A program made the position numbers and the translations under genes. The notes beneath the pieces are model-generated. The model was not told the origin of the DNA and searched no databases. It worked only from the letters and a program-made list of their open reading frames with translations. A DNA stretch of 16,231 bases, from positions 1-16,231 of the forward strand of contig JBOIEE010000127.1 in assembly GCA_050740975.1 (NCBI GenBank), in the 5' to 3' direction. Of the stretch, positions 1-7,599 are shown piece by piece. Position 1 is the stretch's first letter. Each line of letters starts with the position of its first letter. Origin of the DNA: JBOHHR01 sp050740975. Lineage in GTDB: Bacteria > Pseudomonadota > Gammaproteobacteria > JBOHHR01.

Positions 1-104
1 CTTACCGTCGCTGACCAGTGGCTTAGAGGGAAGCAGGGAAGAAAAGTTCTCTAACACAACTGTTGCTCTCCAGTCACGCTAGCGGCCGTAGAAAAAGACC
101 AAAA

Positions 105-1169
105 ATGAGAAAAGAACAATTAGACGGACTTCGCTTCGTTTTATTTTTGATGGTTTTCGCAACCCATTACGCGCCCAATCCACTGAGCGTTGGATACCTC
201 GGTTACGCGCTGCCGGTGTTTTTTGTGATGAGCGGCTTTTTGATAACGAATGTCTTGCTGTCAGCCGATCAACCAAGCCTAGGGGGCAAACTAAAGGTTT
301 TTTATCTGCGGAGGATCCTACGGATCTGCCCCGCGTATTATCTTGTGGTGGGGTTGCTAATCGTCATGGGCTCGCTGTCGTATCCCGCTTACTACCTCTC
401 CTATCTTCTTAATATAAAGCTATTCATGGCGAGCCTTGACCCCTCGGCCGCTTTCGAGCAATGGTTTGTCCAAGGCTGGCGCCAAGAGTCCATGCACTTA
501 TGGTCTCTCAGCGTGGAGGAGCAATTCTATGTCCTCTACCCCATCCTGTTGTACCTCACTCCCGTTCGCTACCGGATCGTCCTTTTATTTCTGCTGCTGC
601 TTGGGAGCATCGCGGTACGGCTTTGGTTGATGTCGGTGTTTCCCAAGTCGTTTTTCGGGACCCTATTGCCGGTCTGCGCGGAATATTTTATTTGGGGATG
701 TCTGTTTTCGTGCTGGGAGCATAAGAAATCCTTAAGCTTCTTGTCGCCCTCCTGGACGGTGGCCGTGGCGGCGATCGCCGTGCTGGGTTTGATCATCATC
801 GAGTTCCAGCTTCAGCAGAATGGGTTTTTGCAGTTTACGACGTCCAATTTCCAAACTCCTATTGCCATGGCAATGGGATTTTTCATTTGGGGACTATGGT
901 CGATCAACGACAGCCATCTGCTCGCCCGGATTTTGACTCAGAGGCCGTTCGTCTACTTCGGCGCTATGAGCTACACCTTATATCTCGTTCACTTACTGGC
1001 TTTAGACTGTTATCGGCGAATTCCTATCGATCTTCTTTTTTCTAGCCATACCGATGCCGTTGTGGGCAGTTTCGTTTTATCCCTGGTAATGGCGATGACC
1101 ATATGGCACCTGTTTGAAAAGCCTATTTACTCCCTTAAGCGCTACTTACCCTATTCGAGGAATTCCTGA
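105..1169 (+). CDS. Acyltransferase 3 family membrane protein (OafA/YrhL-like)
   Basis: This 354-residue integral membrane protein belongs to the acyltransferase 3 family, which moves acetyl or other acyl groups from a cytoplasmic donor onto surface sugars such as O-antigen, capsule or exopolysaccharide. Family marks are visible: LDGLR at residues 6-10, followed eleven residues later by the catalytic-type His21; the arginine-rich FYLRRILRI at 66-74; and WSLSVEEQF at 133-141. About ten hydrophobic segments follow one another. I chose ATG 105 because the protein then begins MRKEQLDGLR as family members do; the frame opens upstream at TTG 63, but those residues look non-coding. There is no C-terminal SGNH domain, so it is the short form. 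It is monocistronic and ends 47 bases before the convergent redox gene. No glycan-synthesis genes lie nearby, so the acceptor cannot be named. Confidence 0.9.
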   Translation: MRKEQLDGLRFVLFLMVFATHYAPNPLSVGYLGYALPVFFVMSGFLITNVLLSADQPSLGGKLKVFYLRRILRICPAYYLVVGLLIVMGSLSYPAYYLSYLLNIKLFMASLDPSAAFEQWFVQGWRQESMHLWSLSVEEQFYVLYPILLYLTPVRYRIVLLFLLLLGSIAVRLWLMSVFPKSFFGTLLPVCAEYFIWGCLFSCWEHKKSLSFLSPSWTVAVAAIAVLGLIIIEFQLQQNGFLQFTTSNFQTPIAMAMGFFIWGLWSINDSHLLARILTQRPFVYFGAMSYTLYLVHLLALDCYRRIPIDLLFSSHTDAVVGSFVLSLVMAMTIWHLFEKPIYSLKRYLPYSRNS

Positions 1170-1216
1170 GTTTGACAAGAACATCTGTGATCGTGGCTGA
1201 AAGCTGATGGACGAGG

Positions 1217-3019
1217 CTAGGGATCCCTTTGCACAAGACCGCCGTGTTCTACCCCAATCTGCCGCCAGGTGCTATACATGAAGTACCCCACGAGCATCTC
1301 GTCCTTGCTTTGTAGTCCCCAGCGTACCTCTTGGGAGGGATCGGGGTTCGCTGGGTTGCGCGCGGAGTTATCGAAAACGGCACGGATTATGATCTTAGTT
1401 CCCGCGGGCAGTGGTTTTGGGTCCTTCAAGTTATACACCGTTTGCCAGTTAAAATTATAATTGGGAATGGCTAGCAGTGCCTCGGAACGCCCGTCTGGAT
1501 AGACGGCCCGGTATTGAAAACGGCTGCCGCGGAAATGCATGTGGGGGTAGAACGCGTGCAGCAAGCCCTCATCGGCAACGGTCGTCTTAGCGCTCTCCTC
1601 GTGATCCGGGGCGTACGGGGGAATGCGGATCGCCATGTTGGCGGCACTCGCTACCTTATACTCCCGAGGCGGAGGCGTGGGGTGAAAGTAGAGCCCCAAT
1701 CGGGGTTTATCCATCATCTCACGGCCGATGGGCACATAATGCAATTGAAATAGCAGCGTCGCACCCGCCGGCAACAACTGCCCGGAGCGCTCGGGGAAGG
1801 GCAGGGCGTCGAAACCAGGCACATAAGCTGCGAAGAAGCCGTTGCGCCCTTCGAGCCATCTTGGCTCGCGGCTTTTTGCGTGTTTAGGATACTTAACCAA
1901 AACGAAACCATGGTGCAGCACGGCGCGATTGCTCGGTTTCAGGTGCACGGCTCGAACCCACTTATCCGAGGCCAAAACTAGCGGCCGCTTTATCCAGCGA
2001 TAAGGGATCACGCCTTGCGCTGGAACGTGTTGCTCGGGAATATCAATGACCAGGTCCGGAGTGCCCAAAGGCCACTCGTCTGCCGGCGCGACCGAGGTTG
2101 CGGATAAGGGATCTGTGCCCGTGCCCCCAGGCGCCCCAGCGTCGATCCAGCGTATTAAGGTCCTTTGTTCACCCACGCTCAAAGAGAGATCGGGAGAAAA
2201 CTCCCCGATAGCCGGGTCCGCATGCCACGGGGGCATGCGCTTGTTCATCACGACTTCCCGCATCATGGCGGACCAACCACGCACCGTCTGGTAGCTATCC
2301 ATCGCCCAGGGAGCGACGCCGTCGGGGCGATGACAAATAACGCATTTCTCGCGCAGCAGGGGGACGATCTCGCGTGCGAAGGAAAGCGACTTTTCGGGCT
2401 TGTCGCCTATGTGAATCAAACATCCCACGCTCGGCCGCTGCGCACTTGCGATCGGCCTGTGATCCAACAGCGCGTCAATAGCGTCGTGTAAGTATCGGCG
2501 GGAAGAGGCCTTTTTTTGCGCCTCGTAATACAAGCGATCATCCATAGGGCCGCGGTAGCGGATCATCCAGTCGCGGGTATCGATCAGAATGACCTCTGCC
2601 GTGCGTTTGATGCTTAGGCTTTCGGCAACCAACTGGCTTTGGTCTTTTAGGATCGGGATATCGATATCGTATACGGCAGCCTCATTTCTCAACGCGCTTC
2701 TGTCATCCTGGGGATTCGCGTTCAGCAAAAAAAATCTCACTCCTTTTGGGGCATAGTGGGTGCGGAGCTTCTTCAGCGTAGCTAAGCTATTGCGCACCAT
2801 CGGGCATCCGATACCGTGCACGAACAAGACTACAGCCGGCGCGTCCGAATTTTGATAAAAGCGATGAAATCGCCCCTCCTGGTCCAACAAAGCGAAGTCG
2901 CCGATCGGCATGTCCGCCTCGCTTGCATAGGCCGGGGACAAGGGAATAAGCGCCGCTGTTGTGATGGCAGCCAGGGCTATGATGATCCTCACCGGCGAGG
3001 CATTCTTGTCCGATATCAT
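1217..3019 (-). CDS. Secreted redoxin / cytochrome c / copper monooxygenase-fold fusion protein
   Basis: The 600-residue protein begins with a Sec-type signal peptide (hydrophobic 11-30, likely cleavage near AYAS at 30-33), so it should act in the periplasm. Three modules follow. Residues about 37-190 form a peroxiredoxin/TlpA-like thioredoxin fold with a single cysteine (GCPMVRN, Cys72) instead of a CxxC pair. Residues about 213-296 carry one c-type haem site, CVICH at 226-230, with PPWHADP downstream (263-269). Residues about 320-590 resemble the two-copper, ascorbate-dependent monooxygenase fold: His369-His370, His427 in QLHYVP, the HxH pair His493/His495 in PHMHFRG, and Met575 in a DEM motif are plausible CuA and CuB ligands. 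Such fusions occur in environmental bacteria without a known substrate. Start ATG 3019 has no clear Shine-Dalgarno. The substrate and direction of electron flow are unknown; the domain calls rest on motifs only. Confidence 0.85.
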   Translation of the reverse strand: MISDKNASPVRIIIALAAITTAALIPLSPAYASEADMPIGDFALLDQEGRFHRFYQNSDAPAVVLFVHGIGCPMVRNSLATLKKLRTHYAPKGVRFFLLNANPQDDRSALRNEAAVYDIDIPILKDQSQLVAESLSIKRTAEVILIDTRDWMIRYRGPMDDRLYYEAQKKASSRRYLHDAIDALLDHRPIASAQRPSVGCLIHIGDKPEKSLSFAREIVPLLREKCVICHRPDGVAPWAMDSYQTVRGWSAMMREVVMNKRMPPWHADPAIGEFSPDLSLSVGEQRTLIRWIDAGAPGGTGTDPLSATSVAPADEWPLGTPDLVIDIPEQHVPAQGVIPYRWIKRPLVLASDKWVRAVHLKPSNRAVLHHGFVLVKYPKHAKSREPRWLEGRNGFFAAYVPGFDALPFPERSGQLLPAGATLLFQLHYVPIGREMMDKPRLGLYFHPTPPPREYKVASAANMAIRIPPYAPDHEESAKTTVADEGLLHAFYPHMHFRGSRFQYRAVYPDGRSEALLAIPNYNFNWQTVYNLKDPKPLPAGTKIIIRAVFDNSARNPANPDPSQEVRWGLQSKDEMLVGYFMYSTWRQIGVEHGGLVQRDP

Positions 3020-3068
3020 TTGCGCCGTGGGGTTGCCCGCTTACACAACGGGTTATCTCTTCGTTACG

Positions 3069-3084
3069 CCGCGTTGACCGCGTT
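3069..3084. repeat. Short direct repeat in divergent promoter region
   Basis: CCGCGTT occurs twice with a 9-base period (3069-3075 and 3078-3084), in the 241-base region between the divergent redox protein and methyltransferase genes. It could be a regulator half-site pair, but it is short and nothing else supports this. I saw no convincing -35/-10 pair for either gene in this region. Confidence 0.25.
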
Positions 3085-3260
3085 AGGACCGCACTACGTC
3101 GGGCCAGTGGAATTTCATGCTATCAGCTAAAATTCGCGGGTACAATCGGAAATCATCGTTTGATGCCTGCTTGGTCGGTGACCGGAGTAGGTGGTAGACG
3201 CCGAAAAGTCGGTACGAGTAGCATACGCTAACAAAGCGATTGCTCCCAACAACATTCTGT

Positions 3261-6074
3261 ATGTCTCCTTTTCCTGAAAAAAGCGCTGCCGATGCACCTC
3301 TCCCCCATATTTCACGTTTGGCTCCGGCGTTGCTACGCACCCTTTTTTTACACCACGATGGCATTGTCCTTGGCGCTACCATCGCTGCCTTACAAACACA
3401 GGGTTTGCTCGAGGTATTGGTGCGGAAGCGGCGGCTTTCCATGCGCGATTTACGCCGACGCTTTCCCTGCAACCCGGGCTATTTGCATGTGGCTCTTCGC
3501 TGTCTGGCCCTTCAAGGCTGGATAATCCGCGCAGGCCCTGCGGCCACGGATAGCATGGAGTTCGAGCTTGCGGCGAAGGGTTGCTCGGCCTCACAAGCGT
3601 TTCACCTCTATCTGGATGTGGGCCGATTCCTGTATTCGGGTGTTGCTTTAGAGGACTATTTGGGAAGCAAGGACAAACGGGACGATAGCCGCATTGCAGA
3701 ATTCGGGCGTTTGGTGGAGCAAGCAGTACATGGCTGGGGCTTATCTATAGCGCACGATGACGGGACAGATCCAGGGCTGTTCCAGGTTATCCGTGCCCAT
3801 TTAGACGGCATGCTGGTCGGCCCCTTGATGATCTGCGCGAAGATGCGCGGTTTGTTGGACGGAGAGCTGTTTCCTAGGGATAACTCCTCGCTACCCGACG
3901 ATGTGTGGGATCCTGTCCTGGAGCTTCTTCATTACCTGGGGTGGGTGGTGAGAGGTGGAGATTGCTTCTCATTCACGCAAGTTGGAAAGGTAGCGTGCCA
4001 GTTTTCTATGCACTACGGATTGACCCTATCCTACCATCCATTGTTCTGCAGGCTACCCAAGCTGATATTTAACGGAGCCACAAACGTAACCCACGTTGAT
4101 CCCGGTCAAGAAGAAACGCATGTTGATCGGACGTTAAACGTGTTGGCAAGCGGGGTTGCGCACCGGCCCTATTTCGAGGACTCGAACCGGATCATACTGG
4201 ATATATTTAACCGTCAGCCCATAGCAGATCAACCGCGTTTCGTCGCGGACATGGGATGTGGTGACGGGGCCTGGCTGCAAGGGCTGTACGAGGTCGTGCG
4301 CACTCGAACGTTGCGGGGACAATATCTCCATGACCACCCCTTGCTAATGATCGGGACGGATTACAATGCAAAAGCGCGGCAGGTCACGGCCGAACGTTTA
4401 CAGCGGGCGGGGGTACCGAGCCTGATCCTGTTCGGCGATGTAAGCGATCCGGAGCAGTTCGCTGAAACACTAAAACAGCACGGAATCGATATCTGCGAGG
4501 GGCTGCATATTAGGGCATTCATAGACCATAACAGGCGCTATCTCGAACCGGTTGATGGCGAACGCGCCGAAAGAAGGATGATCCACTCGTCTGGAGCATT
4601 CGCCGATGAGCGGGGTAATGCCATTTTGAACAATAATCTGGAGCAAAACCTCGTAGAGCACTTTGGAAAATGGCTGCCTTATATAAAAAAACACGGATTG
4701 ATCGTTATCGAAGCCCATAACATTGAGCCCTCCGTGGCTGCAAACTACAGTGGCAAAGCGCACGCGACCGCGTTTGATACCTACCACGGCTATTCCAATC
4801 AATACCCGGTCGATTTCGAATCGTATATGGCCTTGACCGAAGAGGCCGGTTTCCGTGCCATCAGCTATCAGCAGCGGGTGTACCCCTCGCGTTTGCCATT
4901 CGTTGCGATCAGCGTGAATCACTTCAAGACCGTAGATTCCATACTCTTTCTTCCTGGCGCTGCGACGGGGGTTCGCGACCAGCGGCAATGGCAGCCGGAC
5001 GGAGCAGAGGACACGGCGGATGGCGAGGCTTTGCATCGATTTCTATTCGAGGACGGCGATCTCACGCGGCCGAGAAGATGGTGTTTCCACGGCACGGGCG
5101 CGTTGGTCGCGGCGGTACTTGATGAATTGGAACAGCGGGTAGAGAAAGCCAGGCTCGAGGGAAATCGCAGGATTACCCTGGCCGATTACGGTACGGGAAC
5201 CGGCTTGGCAACGCTGGAAGTGATCAAGGGGCTTGACGCCAAAGGGCTGCTGTGGCGCATGCAAAGCTTTGGCATTGACTTCCGCCTGCAATTATTCGAT
5301 TTCCCTTCAGGCTGGTTCGCTAAGGCTTACGCTTTGCTGCATGGGTTTCCGTTCGTTGAGTTTTACTCCCTCAAGGAATCGAGTAGAGGGTCAATTAGCC
5401 TGCTCTCAGACCTGATCCCCGAACAAAGCGTGGATATTCTATACGCCAGCATGGTGCTGCACCTGGTCCCACCCAAGATCTTGCCTGTACTGTTTCGCAG
5501 TTTCGCGCAAGCATTACTGCCGGGCGGCTGCTTTATTTGGAACACTCCCGATACAGCGCCGGCCGCACCCCACGCTGAGCTTATCCACGCGCCCAATCGA
5601 GCCTTAAGGAAGGCCGTGCTGGCCGCGATCGACGATCCCTGCTATCTGCGTCACATTTTCGGAGGGATCCCGCGCGCCGCGGGGGAGGCGTACCAGGATC
5701 TCATCCCTGCGCTGGCGGCGCTCGGGAAATACGTAACAGAGGAAAAGAGTGCTGAAGCAAAAGCGAAAGCGGATAAGCAAATCCTTCCCGTCGCGACAGA
5801 TGTCCACGATATCCTCAATGGATTGGAGGACTATTTTTCAGGGGAACTATCTACCTTGGTGTCCGTGTTCAGAGAGAGTGACTCATTCTCTCTGGCGCTT
5901 TTGCCTTCTAACCAGTGTGTCGCGGGTGAGATCGGGGATCCGCAATTAAGGGCAAAGCTGATCGGGTTCCTGCTGAGATACGATGTTCTACCTGCTTTCC
6001 GCAACGGGCCCGCCGGCAATGCGGAAGGGTTTAATCTGCACTGGACATTCGGCCGTTACAGGAACAAGCGCTAA
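3261..6074 (+). CDS. Large protein with two class I methyltransferase domains (AprA-like)
   Basis: Starting at ATG 3261 (the frame opens earlier at TTG 3240) the protein has 937 residues. Residues about 20-110 look like a winged-helix or dimerisation region typical of O- and C-methyltransferases. The first SAM-binding fold has motif I VADMGCGDGAW at 328-338, an acidic second strand IGTDYN at 364-369, and LHIRAFIDHNR at 415-425. The second has a weaker motif I, LADYGTGTGLAT at 640-651, an acidic strand end LFDF at 678-681, and VDILYASMVLHLVP at 724-737. The arrangement, and especially the LHxRxFxDHNR stretch, recalls methyltransferases related to AprA of the apratoxin polyketide pathway, some of which use a bound metal; this assignment is from memory. 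No polyketide synthase, carrier protein or other biosynthetic gene is adjacent. It stands alone, divergent from the redox gene, with no clear ribosome site. The substrate is unknown. Confidence 0.8.
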   Translation: MSPFPEKSAADAPLPHISRLAPALLRTLFLHHDGIVLGATIAALQTQGLLEVLVRKRRLSMRDLRRRFPCNPGYLHVALRCLALQGWIIRAGPAATDSMEFELAAKGCSASQAFHLYLDVGRFLYSGVALEDYLGSKDKRDDSRIAEFGRLVEQAVHGWGLSIAHDDGTDPGLFQVIRAHLDGMLVGPLMICAKMRGLLDGELFPRDNSSLPDDVWDPVLELLHYLGWVVRGGDCFSFTQVGKVACQFSMHYGLTLSYHPLFCRLPKLIFNGATNVTHVDPGQEETHVDRTLNVLASGVAHRPYFEDSNRIILDIFNRQPIADQPRFVADMGCGDGAWLQGLYEVVRTRTLRGQYLHDHPLLMIGTDYNAKARQVTAERLQRAGVPSLILFGDVSDPEQFAETLKQHGIDICEGLHIRAFIDHNRRYLEPVDGERAERRMIHSSGAFADERGNAILNNNLEQNLVEHFGKWLPYIKKHGLIVIEAHNIEPSVAANYSGKAHATAFDTYHGYSNQYPVDFESYMALTEEAGFRAISYQQRVYPSRLPFVAISVNHFKTVDSILFLPGAATGVRDQRQWQPDGAEDTADGEALHRFLFEDGDLTRPRRWCFHGTGALVAAVLDELEQRVEKARLEGNRRITLADYGTGTGLATLEVIKGLDAKGLLWRMQSFGIDFRLQLFDFPSGWFAKAYALLHGFPFVEFYSLKESSRGSISLLSDLIPEQSVDILYASMVLHLVPPKILPVLFRSFAQALLPGGCFIWNTPDTAPAAPHAELIHAPNRALRKAVLAAIDDPCYLRHIFGGIPRAAGEAYQDLIPALAALGKYVTEEKSAEAKAKADKQILPVATDVHDILNGLEDYFSGELSTLVSVFRESDSFSLALLPSNQCVAGEIGDPQLRAKLIGFLLRYDVLPAFRNGPAGNAEGFNLHWTFGRYRNKR

Positions 6075-6128
6075 TGGTTCATGGGGCCCTGCACGATGCC
6101 TGCTGGCAGCGACGCGGCCGAGTCGTAC

Positions 6129-6353
6129 TCAAGCATCAAGCGTAAACGACTTGTCTGTGGAAGTTTGCGGGTGGGCCTCGGCTGTTACGCCTGGCCGGAA
6201 AGCACGCCGTAGTCGCTCTTTGTCACGCGATTTGCGTGCGTTGCGTTTGCCGTCTATATACATAAGCAGCAGGAACAGGGTGATGAGCAAGGCGAAAACA
6301 CCAGCAAGGATCAATGCAAAGGCCGGTTCGCTTAAACCCATAACGTGCGACAT
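6129..6353 (-). CDS. Small single-pass membrane protein, unknown function
   Basis: This 74-residue protein starts at ATG 6353, chosen because a strong Shine-Dalgarno (GGGAGGG) lies just upstream; the frame is open further upstream, but those residues look like translated spacer. Residues about 10-32 form one strong transmembrane helix, followed at once by a basic stretch (KRNARKSRDKERLRR, 36-50) that should sit in the cytoplasm. The tail is polar. I recognise no family. It resembles the short anchored proteins with basic tails that often accompany cytochrome or respiratory complexes, but nothing around it confirms that. It ends 54 bases after the convergent double methyltransferase gene and is divergent from the next small membrane protein. 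Confidence 0.6.
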   Translation of the reverse strand: MSHVMGLSEPAFALILAGVFALLITLFLLLMYIDGKRNARKSRDKERLRRAFRPGVTAEAHPQTSTDKSFTLDA

Positions 6354-6571
6354 AAAGATCCCTCCCAATGACGTCAGCCCCCTTGCCTCCAAGTTAACGC
6401 GGGTGCTTCGCTGAGCAGCGAAACATATTATAGCGGTAGACAAGCGATGGGGCCACCTGTGGACTGTTAATCGTCTTTCGCAAACGACGCCGAAGGGCGA
6501 GTACGTTAGCATAGCATACTGAAGAGCAAAGACTATTGTTCAGTGGCATCGCCATTGCCTCTGTACAGTTA

Positions 6572-6859
6572 ATGCTTAAACTTAGGCTTAAAAACGTGTC
6601 ATTCAAACTCCAAAAATCGCGTCTCGTCGTTGTCCTAGTGACAATCGGCATCTTGTGCCTCGCGTCATTTGCAGCATGGATTGTGGTCTATTTTGCTTTG
6701 GCTGACGAGTTCGACCGCGTGGTCAGCTTGGGAGCATTTCTTTTTTCCCTTCTAGCGGCTATTGTTTCGCTTGCTATAGCCGCTTTGTTGCGCCTTATGG
6801 GGAGGGGAACGACAAAACCATCGCTGCGCCTAAGAACAGATTTACGAGCGAAAAGTTGA
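6572..6859 (+). CDS. Small two-helix membrane protein, unknown function
   Basis: From ATG 6572 the product has 95 residues; the frame also opens at TTG 6536. It has a basic N-terminus (MLKLRLKNVSFKLQKSR), a transmembrane segment at about 18-41, a short acidic loop (ADEFDR), a second transmembrane segment at about 51-75, and a basic tail. By the positive-inside rule both ends should be cytoplasmic. I recognise no family and see no good Shine-Dalgarno, so that it is a gene at all is only moderately likely. It is divergent from the 74-residue membrane protein, with 218 bases between the starts. Confidence 0.45.
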   Translation: MLKLRLKNVSFKLQKSRLVVVLVTIGILCLASFAAWIVVYFALADEFDRVVSLGAFLFSLLAAIVSLAIAALLRLMGRGTTKPSLRLRTDLRAKS

Positions 6860-6914
6860 TGTCCGTGTACCTCGCCGTTCCGGCTCGAACCGCTTAGCGA
6901 ACAACGAACACCCT

Positions 6915-6940
6915 CGAAGCGCTCAGCCACCGAAGCGCTC
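6915..6940. repeat. Ten-base direct repeat in intergenic region
   Basis: CGAAGCGCTC occurs at 6915-6924 and again at 6931-6940, a 16-base period, between the small membrane protein and the cytochrome gene. Each copy contains the palindrome AGCGCT, and the second copy lies in the loop of a possible small hairpin (CCGAA/TTCGG). It may be a degenerate dispersed intergenic repeat or a regulator site. Confidence 0.35.
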
Positions 6941-7087
6941 GTTCGGAATGACGCTGCGCGGCGGTGTGTCAAGGTGAAGGCGCATGCGGCCTGTTGGAAA
7001 CGAGAGGCGTAAATAGGTATGCTACTGGTAGCCGTTAACGCCCCGAAGCTCTTTATGCGAAGCAACGCCTTTACCCGAGGCCCTTCC

Positions 7088-7375
7088 ATGAAAGAAGTCC
7101 TAAACAAAGCGCTTTATTTGGGTCTGCTCGCGGCTAGCTTCACGATGGCGGAGGAACCCAAAGTGGAGCTAAAAGCAGGTGCGGGAAAATCATTGGTGGA
7201 GGCGAACTGCGGGAGCTGCCATAGTCTGGACTACATTCCCATGAACTCGCCTATCCTCGACCGTGCCGGCTGGGAAAAAAGCCTTAAAAAAATGGTCGAT
7301 GTGATGGGGGCGCCTGTTCCTGAGCGGGATCTGACGAACATCCTCGATTATCTGGTTCAGGCTTACGGCAAGTAA
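7088..7375 (+). CDS. Exported monohaem cytochrome c, SorB-like
   Basis: This 95-residue protein carries an N-terminal signal sequence (MKEVLNKALYLGLLAASFTMA) and one haem c site, CGSCH at 41-45, followed by SLDYIPMNSPIL and AGWEKSLKKMVDVMG. That pattern matches the small cytochrome subunit (SorB) of sulfite:cytochrome c oxidoreductase and related periplasmic cytochromes; Met52, Met69 or Met73 could be the second haem ligand. I chose ATG 7088 because GAGG sits at a good distance upstream and the signal peptide then starts properly; the frame extends back to 7019. No molybdenum-containing SorA partner is adjacent, so sulfite oxidation cannot be claimed. It is 224 bases upstream of the fhc operon on the same strand and may be transcribed separately. 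Confidence 0.8.
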   Translation: MKEVLNKALYLGLLAASFTMAEEPKVELKAGAGKSLVEANCGSCHSLDYIPMNSPILDRAGWEKSLKKMVDVMGAPVPERDLTNILDYLVQAYGK

Positions 7376-7483
7376 AACCTACACCTCTGCCCGCCTCATT
7401 TAGCTGAAAGCTCCTCCCCCTACCAGTCGGTGGCGGCCATCCCGTCGACCACGGCGCTGATCCGCGATTCGGAGCGGCTGCGC

Positions 7484-7516
7484 ACGGTAGAGTTCGCACA
7501 AAACTTATGCTACCGT
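7484..7516. promoter_or_regulatory. Inverted repeat upstream of the fhc operon
   Basis: ACGGTAG (7484-7490) and CTACCGT (7510-7516) form a perfect 7-base inverted repeat separated by 19 bases, ending 83 bases before the fhcB start. It could be an operator or part of the promoter region. No strong -35/-10 pair is evident, and the rest of 7376-7599 holds no supported gene. Confidence 0.3.
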
Positions 7517-7599
7517 AATCTCGCTCCCATTCCTCAAGCCAGGCGCGGACGCGGCGGGCAGACATTTCGATCGATCCCTAGGTTGCAAATATAACAACT

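Noticed and set aside
1219..1228. Palindrome AGGGATCCCT at the redox gene stop (and AGGAATTCCT at the acyltransferase stop)
   Set aside because: These palindromes have no loop and are short; they are probably chance and not a terminator.
3083..3472. 129-residue minus-strand frame upstream of the redox protein
   Set aside because: It mostly overlaps the start of the methyltransferase gene and the divergent promoter region, with no domain.
4470..5036. 188-residue minus-strand open frame
   Set aside because: It is entirely antisense to the double methyltransferase, whose SAM motifs show that strand is coding.
7284..7565. 93-residue minus-strand frame over the cytochrome/fhc spacer
   Set aside because: It overlaps the end of the cytochrome gene, is proline/arginine-rich and has no recognisable domain.
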